Assembly (NCBI RefSeq): GCF_910592395.1
Contig: NC_088313.1
Location: forward strand, 17,376,437 to 17,440,436
DNA: 64,000 bases
Direction of reading: 5' to 3'
Origin: Lineus longissimus
Taxonomy: Eukaryota > Nemertea > Pilidiophora > Heteronemertea > Lineidae
Below, in pieces: positions 38,447 to 49,287 of the stretch. The first letter of the stretch is position 1; each line of letters opens with the position of its first letter. Both the position numbers and the translations under genes were made by a program. The notes beneath the pieces were generated by a model. The model was not told the origin of the DNA. It searched no databases and saw only the letters and a program-made list of their open reading frames with translations.

Positions 38447-38976
38447 GCTGAATAATGCAATCGTACAGTTGCAAGGTTTCCAGTGATGATACCATTTCCC
38501 TTTGATATGAGATGTGTTCCAAAGATCTGGTGCATAGGAGACCGAAGGAAGTAAAGTTAGAATGTTTCCATGCTGCGATATATGCGCTGGTCTAATTTTG
38601 AATTAACACCAAGCGCCGTCAGATGCTGTTCGAGCAAAGAGATCGTCCCGCATTGAGAGTGACTGCCCTTCAATGATGACTACGACATTGCGTTTAGGTT
38701 TTCAGTCAATTTTTCATTTCATAAAAAATGTCTAGCGAGAGAGACGACGTATAACGTTGCTGTCTTCTAGTAATCTTGATGATGCAAATCCTCTAACTGA
38801 AAATAAAAGTATCTTCAGTTGACAGAAGAAGAAAACATACTATGGTCGCTTATAATATTGTTAATATGCACAGTATTAGAGGAATGGGTCGTGTTTGATT
38901 CAGCATTTAACGTATGATTCATCGGACAAGCGTGAATCGTTTTGTTCTGCTGTCAGTTAGGAGAACACAGCTAAAA

Positions 38977-40090
38977 TTAGCGACTTCGTGTAACTTTATA
39001 GTCTGACGTACATGGCTCCTATCAAATATGACGCAATGTCACAGCGATGGGGTAAAGCAAATGTAAATGTTTGAAATGCCCTAGGATAGGATGTCCACAA
39101 TGAGGTCATGGTGGTATACTATGAGTTCCGTGTGAGCATAGGCCCCTGAATGCTAATTAGCGGGATTATCGGGCTAAACAATGTGATTAGCTAGGAAATT
39201 AGCGGGATTATCGGGCTAAACAATGTGATTAGGAATTTCCGGGAGCCCGATAATCCCGCTAATTAGCTTTCAGGGGCCTATGGTGTGAGCCTGTGTGCTA
39301 AAACTCTTACCGGCCGTTGCGACTGTCTTGGACCATGTACTGAGGCTTAGCTAACGTTGGTCCATACTTTTTAAGACCAAAGAGTCCGGGGCATGACTAT
39401 ATAACTATACTGATATTCTGTTAAGTGGTCTCTCTAGCACATGCAGGCTAATTCATCATCGAACAATATGATAGGACATTTCCCGTTGGAGACTTGATTC
39501 CCTTTCACACCTCGCCCGCGACCTCACCTTTATCCATGTTATCGTGCTTTGTCCTGTGATACGGACTCTCCCTGGCAGCGGATCAACCTCATCGCTTCTA
39601 ACTGAAAGCAGATAGTGAATAAGTCGTAAGCCATATATATTTTCTAAACTGTTTGCTATTTTCAAATGTTGTTTCATTCTTGATGACTGCAGAAAACGAT
39701 GTACGTCTTCAACTACGCTCAGCTTCCTGAAGGTTCCTCGCACTTCTCGCGGAGGAACGGAAGGGAGACAGGTGTCAAAAGGGCTCCCCTGTTAACAGGC
39801 GTATATGAATATTAATTATTCAGTTGACTTTTCCTGGACAAACCACATAACAGGAGGTGCAAGGAGACAATTTCCCTTCAGCCACCTTTCTTGCCGTCGC
39901 ACCTGCGGAGGAAATATACATTCGAGCGCATAGCAGATTGCATTTAAAGCATGGCCAATTAAGTGATTTTCCTGTCAACTTCATCGTCAACGTAACACTT
40001 GCTGTTAAAGAACAAACAGATTTATAAGAGGGACTCAAAAGGTAAGCAGCAGCGAAAGGTAGGCAAGCTTAAGTTACACGAAGTCGCTAA
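38977..40090. mobile_element. Candidate 1.1-kb element bounded by perfect 20-bp inverted repeats
   Basis: TTAGCGACTTCGTGTAACTT at 38977 is exactly inverted at 40071-40090. A third, solo copy with two mismatches lies at 57851-57870. No transposase ORF is inside. The segment encloses the foldback element at 39138 and the proposed second exon of the neuropeptide gene, so it may be two independent solo ends rather than one element. Confidence 0.45.
39138..39282. mobile_element. Foldback MITE with 8-bp target duplication
   Basis: The left arm (ATAGGCCCCTGAATGCTAAT) and right arm pair over about 38 bases. GTGTGAGC lies directly on both sides (39130-39137 and 39283-39290), as expected for hAT-type insertion. 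The interior GATTATCGGGCTAAACAATG is present twice, an internal duplication. Confidence 0.88.
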
Positions 40091-40703
40091 TAGGGTATCT
40101 TCCATCTCTTCACAGTACGTCGAAACTTTGTTTCTCGACCAATAATTGGATATCACCAAACGGTCAAAACTCAGACAAAAACATGAACATTTTGCCACGG
40201 GCTACACTTGATACGAATTTAGTGTCAGCAATTTTGCAAAGTTCATGCCTCGTAAACTCGCAGGAACCCCCCCCCCCCCAAGAAATCAACATCTCATGGA
40301 TGGTAGTACGGTCACCGCATCTGTCTGTCTAGTGATTAGAGTTTGATTAATTTGACGCTAGGAGTGGCACTCAATTAATAAGAAAGGCAATATGAGAGCG
40401 GATTTCACACCTTGAGAAACAAAAGATCATCTGACGACATTCGAAAAAATCATTCACAGCGAGATATCGCACATTCTTTTATGATATGTGTAAAAAGAAA
40501 ACAAAATGACCTACCTCAATTAGCTTGGAAACCATTTCTCGCAGCGCTAAGCTATGTTCCTGACATTTGTTCGACACACCCTGAGATCTCTTGCCACCGC
40601 CAGCGCCACCCCAACCAAGGGATTGGGACCATTGGCCTTGAATCGGGTGGGCAAGGTTCACTAGGATGAGGCCGAGAATAACTAACACCAAAAACGACTT
40701 CAT
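39959..40703 (-). CDS. Candidate AKH-type neuropeptide precursor (two coding exons)
   Basis: Exon 40515-40703 encodes a signal peptide (MKSFLVLVILGLILVNLAHP then IQG). It is followed directly by QWSQSLGWGGAGGGKR, a Gln that can cyclise, a peptide with Ser5, Trp8 and Gly9 as in adipokinetic hormones, an amidation Gly and a Lys-Arg cleavage site. Next is SQGVSNKCQEHSLALREMVS. Exon 39959-39997 (acceptor aacagcaag) adds CYVDDEVDRKIT and a stop, giving 75 residues and a Cys-x16-Cys pair. AKH precursors share this order: signal, pGlu peptide, GKR, then an associated peptide with two Cys. The aromatic residue usual at position 4 is absent (Gln here). If the upstream AG is used instead, the second exon gives only QVLR and a stop. 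A TATA-box exon lies at 43105-43155. Exon 1 is firm; exon 2 is provisional. Confidence 0.65.
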
Positions 40704-41103
40704 TTGGCCTGAAACGAAAAACGTTAGAAAGGAATCACTGGGAGACTGTGATGCCGGTGTAGAAGTTTAAAATGTCCTAGGATAAAATGTCCGGGAACAA
40801 AGGATTCTATTATGCGCTGAGCTATTGACGGTCATTGCCTCTATAGAACCATATGCCATAATCTGTCAGAATACAATAGGCCCGGACACTTTTTCTAGGG
40901 GGGGACACTTTTTACTTTTACACCGGGACCAGGTGGGCCAGGTTACATTGTAAGTTGTAAAAGGCCGCTAAAACAGTGAAAGGTTCTATCAAGAAATCTT
41001 GGTATCGAATATTCGAAGACACTGTTACCGCTAGCCACAGAGGCTATCTAGCTCCGATAGCCCCGTTACCGTTATAGCACCACACTATGCCGGTGCGCAT
41101 TAA

Positions 41104-41209
41104 TAGTGACTTTTCGCAAAGCCCTCGAAACGCCAACGTGATCACGATGTGGAATAATGGGACTGGCGTTCGCGTTGGCGTTTCGAGGGATTTGCGCGAA
41201 AACTCACTA
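41104..41209. mobile_element. Inverted-repeat element, family of AGTGA-TTTTCGC ends
   Basis: TAGTGACTTTTCGCAAAGCC then CTCGAAACGCCAACG is mirrored by CGTTGGCGTTTCGAGGGATT then TGCGCGAAAACTCACTA. Arms of about 35 bases enclose a loop of roughly 35. Non-coding. Confidence 0.7.
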
Positions 41210-41667
41210 TGCTCTGCGCCGTGAAACCATCTTTTAAACTGCACCAATAACTTTCAATACATTACAGACCACTTCAGTTGAAATGCCACGTTTATCACAG
41301 AGCCTTGGGCTATATGATGAAATGCTAAACCAAGATCTGTGATCCAAGATGGTTTACGTTCTAGTTGAGCCATCGCAAGAAAAAAACCGAATCTAAATGG
41401 TAAGGATATTTTTACTATCGAATTTAGATAGCTCGGGGCACGCCAAAGATGTTTTCAAACTCAAACTCGCAACAGGCTGGGCAAGATTAATGAAATAAAG
41501 ACTATTGTCACCACGGAAACCAGATATCTGTAATGTTCCCGTGTCTTCCAAGTTAAACAGAAAATGCAAATGATGGCATTAAGCTATGGGATTGGCCGGG
41601 CTGGCATAAATTTCGATTAACTGCAAGTTCATTTGCAGGATGGCTATATATTTCCTCTTTCGGTGTA

Positions 41668-41815
41668 TAATAATAACGGTTTCGCAAAGCCCCCGGAACA
41701 CTAAACGCGAAGCTGATAGGGCCGATACCATTGTTTGACATCCTCTTTACGATGTTGACTAGGGATATAAAGGCTTTGGGGACTTGGCGAAAACTCACTT
41801 ATTATAATGCTATCT
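41668..41815. mobile_element. Second inverted-repeat element of the TTTCGCAAAGCC family
   Basis: TATAATAATAACGGTTTCGC then AAAGCCCCCGGAA is mirrored by TTTGGGGACTTGGCGAAAAC then TCACTTATTATA. The arms resemble those of the element at 41104, with a longer interior. Confidence 0.6.
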
Positions 41816-42415
41816 CGAGAACCGACACCATCAGCCGAAAATGATACACCAATTGTTCAAAACTTATATCATGACACTATTTTTGAAAAAAAATCATTCA
41901 AGCGAATATGTTCATCTTCAAGATAATGTATGCACATCCATCTTTAGGTCTTTGAAAAAACGGGACTAAAAGGTAATTGCAATCTAACTTCTTGAAATTT
42001 TGCATTCGCGTTAGCCAAAAATATAGAGCGTGCATACATTATTCACAATAACTTCTTTAGTGAACTCACTAAGATAAATTGCAAGTGATTACTGAAATTC
42101 CCATGACTAACCGACAAAACTAAATGATGTTTGACGATGGCTCATGCGAATCTTGCCTGGTTCATGTAATGGTAAATAAACGCGATGTAAACAGAGAGAT
42201 AGTGTTGAGCATCACTTCACAGATACTTCAGCTTTGGATCGTCTTCAAAGTGCCCCGGTGCATCCAAGCAAGAGATTAGTGCTATTACGCTGATGCCATT
42301 CTCTGATAGGGATGTTCACCATTGTTGGAAAGCAGTTTTGGAGATGGCATGCGGATTTCAGGCAGACCTAAGGTTCTAGTGCATTGTTTATTGAAGTTCA
42401 AAGCGTTTTCATTAA

Positions 42416-42659
42416 GGAAGTGACTACTTGGCAAGCCCGGCTTACCAAACAGCGACTTTTTCTTGTCCTGAATGGAGAGCCGAACTCATTAATATTAAAG
42501 TAAAGTCTCCAGCTCGCCAAACAGGGTAGATTTTTTACCTGTTTGGCAAGCCCGGCTGGCCGAACAGGGTGGCTTTTTAGTGCTGTTTGGCAAGCGGCTC
42601 TCCAAACAGGAGAAAAAAAGATGCCTGTTCGGCGAGCGGCTTGCCAAATAGACCCGGCC
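42416..42659. mobile_element. 244-bp non-autonomous element, copy 1, perfect 9-bp target duplication
   Basis: GGAAGTGACTACTTGGCAAG through AATAGACCCGGCC is flanked directly by TTTCATTAA on both sides (42407-42415 and 42660-42668). Inside, CTGTTTGGCAAGC and GCTTGCCAAACAG-like motifs recur in both orientations. A 9-bp duplication suggests a Mutator-like transposase, though the termini are not clearly inverted. Confidence 0.92.
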
Positions 42660-43104
42660 TTTCATTAATCCTGTATGGAGAAGTTACGGTCCTGCTGGAA
42701 GCTGTTTTTGAGTAAAATACCAACATATCTTATGCCCAAGTTGGCCCTTTAAGGCTGTCTAATTGAAGTAGGAGTTGCATTACTTTATCATCAATGATAC
42801 TCTTGATTGAAATAAAAGTTTTTGGTTAAGAAAACCACTTATAGGTTCGAGCCAAAGTTTCAGCGAAATGACATGTCCCTACAGATTTTCGTGATTCTGA
42901 AAAAGCATAAAAAAACCCTCAAACGCTGAAAAACCTCAAACGGGTGCATATTATACGGTCGCAGAAAATCCTCTACCAAAGGTTTTTTCAAAAACTTCCA
43001 AGAGCTAAGTGTATTGATCATTTGCATCAGAATCGACAAAAATTGCACTAACTTAGGGATGAAAAGGATTAGAAAGAAACTGAGAAAATGTTCTTAGCTC
43101 CTAC

Positions 43105-43155
43105 CTTGTGCTTGCGTCGTGTTCCCAGTTGTTGCCGCTTTGTTCTTGCTTGAAA
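43105..43155 (-). promoter_or_regulatory. TATA-box promoter and first non-coding exon of the neuropeptide gene
   Basis: On the - strand TTTATAAG lies at about 43180-43187. A transcription start 25-30 bases downstream would open an exon ending at the CACAAG/gtagga donor (43105). A strong TATA box fits a tissue-restricted neuropeptide gene. The start position is inferred. Confidence 0.45.
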
Positions 43156-43189
43156 TGACCCTGTAGCTTGTTGGCAGGACTTATAAACA

Positions 43190-46100
43190 GCAAACCTAAC
43201 GCCCTGGCTATTAATTATGAATATGATATTCATGACATCGATAATGAAACACCCACAGCTAGCTCGTCCACATGCTCCGGAACAGGAGATGCGCGACAGG
43301 TGGAAAGATTGGTCGCCAGGAAACGAGGTTGGTGATGTATCACTTTCTCAATGTCGCTTTCTTTTTTTCCCTCTACCATTTTGATCCAAAGGACATCAAT
43401 ATCAAACCATAAAACGGCACTTGTATTACAATGCGGAATGAATAGCATCAATCAGGGTCGACCATTTTGATTCTTACTTGATTTATTTTTAATATGTACT
43501 TTTTTGTGAGTTGAAAAAGACAAGGATCTATCATGTAATTTGTCTGAAACAAGACGTTTATTAATGCTAAACAAGTAAGTTGTCAGTATACGTGTGCGAA
43601 TGAGAATCGAACCAATCACAGTTGTATAACGCTTTTGAGTGTTTCCATTTTTGAATGTTAGTACTGCCCATTGTTTGGGAAACGCTGGAAAACATATTGA
43701 GAGATTTTCTTTCAATATACCCCCGCCCCACACTTTTGGAAAAGTATCTCGGGGAGTGAACCACTAACCATTTTTTTCCCCAGAGGTCATGTCGCGTCAC
43801 CGAACACAATCAGGTTCCATCAATACACCAAGACGCTTTACCTGTATCATATCAATGATTGCATTTTATACGTCACTGATCTTTACAGAAACCAATTTTG
43901 TGCTGGACGTACTGATGGTAGGTAAAGAAGCATTTAGTGTGTGTGTTACTGTGAGCCAAGAGAAATCCTGTCCAAACGGCTACCGATAGTCATGAGGTTG
44001 TACAATATTTTCCTTTATCAAAATCGCTAGCTGCAGTCCATGCTCTTCCAATGACCCTTATTGTGTGGAGTGGCAGTGTCACACTAAAGACAATGCATTA
44101 TCGTAAAGGTCAAGATGCCAAGGCAGATGGCAACCTGACTAGCAATTTCACTCACAGGTGGCCAAATCTGTTTTCTTCAGTCCTGCCACCTACATGGCAA
44201 CTCATGAACTAAAATATTTCTTCAGCTTCCAAAAATTCCAAAATGTTGTCAAGAGTTCGAAAAGTGCCACTTTTGGGATTTGGCCTACGGCCTTTCATGG
44301 TCAGGACATGTAATGTAAACATCTTAAAGAGAAAAGACTCAATTCCTTTCTTATCATATAACCCGCCCAAGAACGGCTTTCCTCCTTATCGGCCTTCAGC
44401 AAATCATAGATTCAGGGCTAAGTTGCAGGTTCTCGAACTGACGAGCTTTTTAACATTTCTATATGGAGTATTGCTGGAGAAGAATTACAAGCACCTGTGG
44501 CACTCGAGGACAGGATTTGTGTTGAGGATGATTTTTTCAAGTCGCGTTTTTACAAAAATCTGATATTAAACGTATATTAAGTAAAATACTGACAAACACG
44601 ACTATAGACTCAGAAATTTTACCTTCTCTGGTTTTGGTGATATAGAGTTGAAAATTGCTACTACACAAACAGATGGATATCAAGGAGGATATCGAAAGTC
44701 TAACATTTCCATTTGCGTGAGTTATGTTTACGCATGCTATCAGCTGGCTACTGGCTTGTTTTTACTTAATCAATGTCAGCAGGGCAATGAATAAGAAAGC
44801 ATGGGCGGGTGTTCGCGTCAATGAGCCACCCCCGAAGAATGTTCCCAAACGTACTTCATCGGTAACAAAATACTGGCAGTATTTTTGACTTGACAGCATG
44901 CGGTTCGGTAAATGACCAGCATCTTCTGATGTGTTTCAAATAAATCTCATCAATAACACAATGCGAGCCAAACGTCATTCTTGGTGCGACAAGTTGCGAT
45001 GCCGCAGGTGTAGCGGGACGTCTCCTTGGAAAACGTGCTCGCCTATACGGTGACGGAGTAAGGTATGGTTCTAAAGTGACTCACGACCTTTAACATGTTT
45101 AATACCCTCAGAGATTAAAAGCGCATAAAAGAATCCTTTGCCCTGGGACACTCTTTTTCCAGGACATTTACAGTGGTTACACCTGGTTATAATGTCTCTG
45201 CTGATGTTCTTTCCCGCCACAAGGAATCTTTCTCCATTGCCAGTTTTCGTGGGCTGTGGAAGTGATATTTGAACTCAGAACGACCCTTACTGTGATGAAA
45301 ACGCGAATCAAAAAAATTACTTGGCTTCACGGATAGTGATTTCGAGATGTTTAATAATCATATCGATCCGTCTCAAATTGGTAATTGAGGGCAAAGTCAC
45401 AAGCAGAAAGCCGGGAGAATATAACTTTTAAAGGGTAACATGCGGTATCCCCCTCGGCGACCCGGTAAACTGTTGAGAAAACAACGTTACATGTATTCTC
45501 CTTCGTTTGCAATGATCCTTACAATGGACTCGATATGTTATTATACGGTCGTGTTCTACCTTATGTAGGAAACTTGAACTAACTCGTAAGACTTGTTTGA
45601 ATACAAAGTGGTTTGCATTAACCTCCCCGACACCACTACAAATGATGTATTCATTTGGCAATAATGTATATTAAACCCTTTAAGAGTACAAATATTGACT
45701 TTGTGATCTGTGGCGAGCAGGTGTTCCAGAAAAAACGCACATTTTTTGACGTGCAATATCTGACGTATTTGAGCACCAAATTCTTTCATAATTCCAGAAG
45801 GCTGTTTGAAGCAGGCAACTCTAAATTGACTCTCAAGCGGTTTTCTCAAAGGCCCGATTTCATCCTACGGATTATTCGATCTAGGACTCCTTGAAAGAAG
45901 AAGTCTTCTCTGAACTGGACAAGTTCGAAGAGCAGGATTTATAAAGGGTAGTGGATAGGGTTGTTGCTTCGTGGGAGGAAATGAATTTAGATGAAATATA
46001 TACAAGAGCGTCTCAGGATAAGAAGAGTACGATTTTTGGTAAAAGAGAATAAAGGGCACGTATCAACTACATGTAACTGAAAAGGAAGATATTACATGTC

Positions 46101-47484
46101 AAAAAGTGTGACGTTTTTTTCTGGGACACCCGATATATCAAATGTTAATATTGTCATAAGCGTGGAATATTTAAGTAATGAAGCGTGGCAAGCCCAGGAC
46201 ACATATCACCCAACTTATCGAAAAAGGACATACTTTTGTCATATCACTTCACGATGCGCGCAGACCTCTAGCTTTGTCCGGAGTTTCTCCTGGTTATGTA
46301 CGGCCGATATACGGGATTCTGGCGTGTCGGCGATGTATTATTTGGAAGGATTGACATAAAACTATCGGTAAGCGGCCATGTACTTATTCTCGATTGACCG
46401 AATCGTTTGATATTTATCGAGATATTGAATTTTCTTAATACTCCGATTAGACAGACTGGGCATTTGACACGGTGAAGAAAGATAGGCATCTTAGGCTGAC
46501 ACAGTTTTTCTTTTTTCACAAAAATGATAAATTTATTATACTCACATACTAACTGTTCACAAAATATATGACTGTAATGTTTTTGTCTCGAAGGCACTGC
46601 TGAGAATAAGAGTTAATAAATAGTGATTATTCGGTGAAATGTATTTATTATAGCTATATACTGTCATTTGAAGCCAAATTTTTTCCATTTAATAGAATTA
46701 ATATGAAATCTTTCTATGATGAAAAAACTCTTCGATCGTGCGATATTTTACACACCCACGAATGAGATACTACACCTAAATGCCGATGAATTTAAGTTGA
46801 CTTTTTCCTCCTAATTATATACGAACTAATGACAATAACTGATGGTGTCTCGCAGGTGGTTTCAAGAAACGAGCACCATAAACTAAAACAAGTACGTGAG
46901 ATTTTATATCCACACTAGTTCCTAGAGAACCCGATCCGAGTCACACCAAACATTAAATATGTGATTATTGTTATCTATTTTCTACAAAAATACGATTGTT
47001 AATGATAATGTTGCACATTAAAAACGATTTTAGCACCGATAGAACGTAAATTTAGTCCACTAGCGAGAATGGGTGCTACTCTTTCGTCATTGTTCAATGG
47101 TTGTTCAGATATTAACGACTGGGGAGACAAATGCATACACTCGGGATCCATAACTGTCTTAACTGTATATGGTCGTTCGTCGTAAACGAATACCACATTC
47201 TTTCACGTTTACGTTTGTGATAACAGTTATAGATGTACAGAAACAAGAATAGTTTTATTTCCCTCACTGTATTTAAAGAGAAAGATACTTTTTATTTTTG
47301 GGGGTGACTTCCGGTCGACTTCGCTTTCGGAAATTGGGGAAATTGGGGTGACCTTCTGTCGTTTTCGCTTTCGGAAATGAGTGCATTTATATTTGTCCAC
47401 AGCCTAGGTGCACTCGTCTGTACCATGTTTGCGTCTTTACGTCTGACTTGTTTTGTCTCATGCTGACATTTCTTATTGTCGCAG
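43190..47484. other. Spacer between the neuropeptide gene and the GT92 gene
   Basis: About 4.3 kb with no recognised gene. It contains one splice-bounded candidate exon (43784-43917), a faint retroelement-like stretch near 45170-45270 (PGYNVSADVLSRHK, as at the end of an LTR-element RNase H), and otherwise unremarkable AT-rich sequence. Confidence 0.45.
43784..43917 (+). other. Unrecognised candidate exon with a hydrophobic segment
   Basis: Acceptor ttttttccccag precedes the exon, with ATG at 43789, and ATG/gtaggt closes it. The frame reads 43 residues including FTCIISMIAFYTSLIFTETN, which could be a membrane anchor or signal anchor. No partner exon was identified and no family is recognised. 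Confidence 0.2.
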
Positions 47485-47487
47485 GTG

Positions 47488-49287
47488 ATGATGGCTATCC
47501 CTAGATGGCTCGCCCCTTCCTGTATGACTTCCCGGAAGTTCTGCCACGCCAAAGCATGCGTTCTTTTCATCAGTCTCTACGTCACAGCTGGCATGGTCTT
47601 TCTCTGGCAGATGGAACAGACAAATGGAAGGACAAGAGAGGTGGTACAAGAAAGGATCAAACAGCGGGTTCACGAGGTCGGTAAACACAAAGCAAAAAAC
47701 AGAATTCATTATCATCGGGGATTGGCTGCTGATGAACCAATGGAAAGTCGCGCTGACGATATGGCTGACGGTACTGCTCGTGTTGGGAGAATTATAAGTG
47801 ATATGAGATATGTTATAAATGCCGATGTGAGAACTGTTCAGGAAATTCAAAGTGAGCAAGAGGTCAAAGGGGTACAAAAAGCAATCGATAATGAGATTGA
47901 AAATAAAGAAGCACCCGAAGCCGACAGGTTAATTGACTTGTTTTTGACATCGCGTCGTTCAGCAAAATCAACCATATCACAGAATGCCATCGGACGTAAC
48001 GCCGTGCCTGTCACGAATGCACGAAATCAAACGCAAATTGTGGAGAACGAACGATCAAGTGATAAACATGTTGGAAAACTACAAAGAAGAACAATCTCGG
48101 ATGTATTGGACCCTTTGTCCGATAGGTGTCGTGAGGAGCTCGATATTTACGGGCTGCACACTTACGCCAATAAGTTCCAAATATTAGATAAAGTTATCAC
48201 AGTCTATTCTGCCTTTCATGACGATAGAGAGAATCAAACGACGATTCGTATATTTGGTATTGTCTCGCAGTCACATGTCGCATCAAAAAACAACAACATA
48301 TTCTCATTCTCGGAGTACAGGTGTCTTTTTGACCCCGACAACGGCTCCGGCAGAGATATCATTTCCGCTTCACCGGAAGTGCACATTATGGATGAAAATC
48401 ATAACAAAAAATATACGGCCGCTATGTTTTCTTGTCGTGTCCCGAGAGAGGTCAAGGACATCCCGTGTACAGTGAGATTTGGGATTTCAATGGTGAGGTC
48501 ATCTCGTCTCCCCGTGTTCACATCGTCAGGAGACGCAAGGCGAGATTTTAAAGGAGACAAATTGGCAATTTGCGTCCCTGCAATGTACAATGGAGTCCTG
48601 GCTCCAAGCTTGGTCGAATTTTTAGAACTGTCGTCTGCTTTTGGTGCGAATCACGTGATACTGTATGACTATGATGGGTCACAGAATCCCAATGTTTCAG
48701 CGGTGTTAAAATACTACAAGAAATCGGGCTATCTTACTGTCATTCCTTGGCAAATCCCGTTTACTGGATTACAAGATATTTGGTATTATGGACAGAAACT
48801 TTCTATAAATGATTGCTTGTATAGAACAATGGGACTATTCGAACACGTGTTCTTCCACGATTTGGACGAAATACTCGTTCCGCGCAACACTGTCAGTTGG
48901 CGAAATATGTTACCAGAGATAAGTAAGGCCGATGCGGCAGGCTATGTGTTTAAAAGCGCTTATTTTGAACCGAAACAAGGAAATTATTCCATGGTTTTTA
49001 ATTCTTTTGACAGGGCCGCCAAAATAAGCACAGTGCGGACAAAAGTCCTGGTGAGACCGGAGAGGGTTTTAGAGCTTGGTATTCACAACGTCGCCCGGAC
49101 TTTTAAAGAAACTGATTCGGTCTACCAGGTTAATCCCAAGACGGCTCTCCTTCATCATTACCATAAATGTGAACCAAACTTTGGCCATCGTTGTAACAGT
49201 TTTATCATAGACAAAACAATTGAAAAGTTAAAGGATATTGTATCCACTGGTATTTTGAACGCTCTCAGGAAACTTGAGCGTTGCTAA
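47488..49287 (+). CDS. GT92 family (DUF23) glycosyltransferase, type II Golgi membrane protein
   Basis: An intronless coding region of 599 residues from the ATG just after an acceptor (gtcgcag at 47484), so a 5'UTR exon probably lies upstream. A cytoplasmic basic N terminus precedes a membrane anchor (ACVLFISLYVTAGMVFLW), then a long charged, probably unfolded stem to about 340. The catalytic region follows: KLAICVPAMYNGVLAPSLVE, FGANHVILYDYDGS, KKSGYLTVIPWQIP, and the DxD-like metal site in FFHDLDEILVP (Asp458, Asp460), then a closing HHYHKCEP. These are the landmarks of Pfam Glyco_transf_92, whose characterised members add galactose to N- or O-glycans in worms and vertebrates. The stem is longer than in many relatives. 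Acceptor specificity cannot be read from sequence. Confidence 0.93.
   Translation: MMAIPRWLAPSCMTSRKFCHAKACVLFISLYVTAGMVFLWQMEQTNGRTREVVQERIKQRVHEVGKHKAKNRIHYHRGLAADEPMESRADDMADGTARVGRIISDMRYVINADVRTVQEIQSEQEVKGVQKAIDNEIENKEAPEADRLIDLFLTSRRSAKSTISQNAIGRNAVPVTNARNQTQIVENERSSDKHVGKLQRRTISDVLDPLSDRCREELDIYGLHTYANKFQILDKVITVYSAFHDDRENQTTIRIFGIVSQSHVASKNNNIFSFSEYRCLFDPDNGSGRDIISASPEVHIMDENHNKKYTAAMFSCRVPREVKDIPCTVRFGISMVRSSRLPVFTSSGDARRDFKGDKLAICVPAMYNGVLAPSLVEFLELSSAFGANHVILYDYDGSQNPNVSAVLKYYKKSGYLTVIPWQIPFTGLQDIWYYGQKLSINDCLYRTMGLFEHVFFHDLDEILVPRNTVSWRNMLPEISKADAAGYVFKSAYFEPKQGNYSMVFNSFDRAAKISTVRTKVLVRPERVLELGIHNVARTFKETDSVYQVNPKTALLHHYHKCEPNFGHRCNSFIIDKTIEKLKDIVSTGILNALRKLERC

Larger units (their letters stand above)
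36654..39958. other. BBIP1 3'UTR and spacer
   Basis: The first about 530 bases are probably BBIP1 3'UTR up to ATTAAA at 37175. Beyond that I see no exon. The stretch holds a poly-G run near 37889, a MITE with CACTCTTAG ends (38323-38446), and the left end of a long inverted-repeat-bounded segment (38977). Confidence 0.5.
40715..43104 (-). other. 5'UTR intron of the neuropeptide gene
   Basis: The stretch runs from the donor CACAAG/gtagga at 43105 to the acceptor gtttcag five bases before the ATG. It holds a 244-bp element with a 9-bp target duplication (42416), two related inverted-repeat elements (41104 and 41690), and no ORF I would call a gene. Confidence 0.5.

Noticed and set aside
39820-40038. 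72-codon - strand frame overlapping the proposed second neuropeptide exon
   Set aside because: Joining it needs the poor donor gtcatt in exon 1, and it has no domain.
44243-44563. 106-codon frame in the spacer
   Set aside because: No signal peptide, domain, acceptor or homologue recognised; composition like surrounding non-coding DNA.
45170-45270. PGYNVSADVLSRHK, similar to the end of an LTR-retroelement RNase H
   Set aside because: Only about 14 residues match and no flanking pol, protease or LTR was found; kept as a hint, not a feature.
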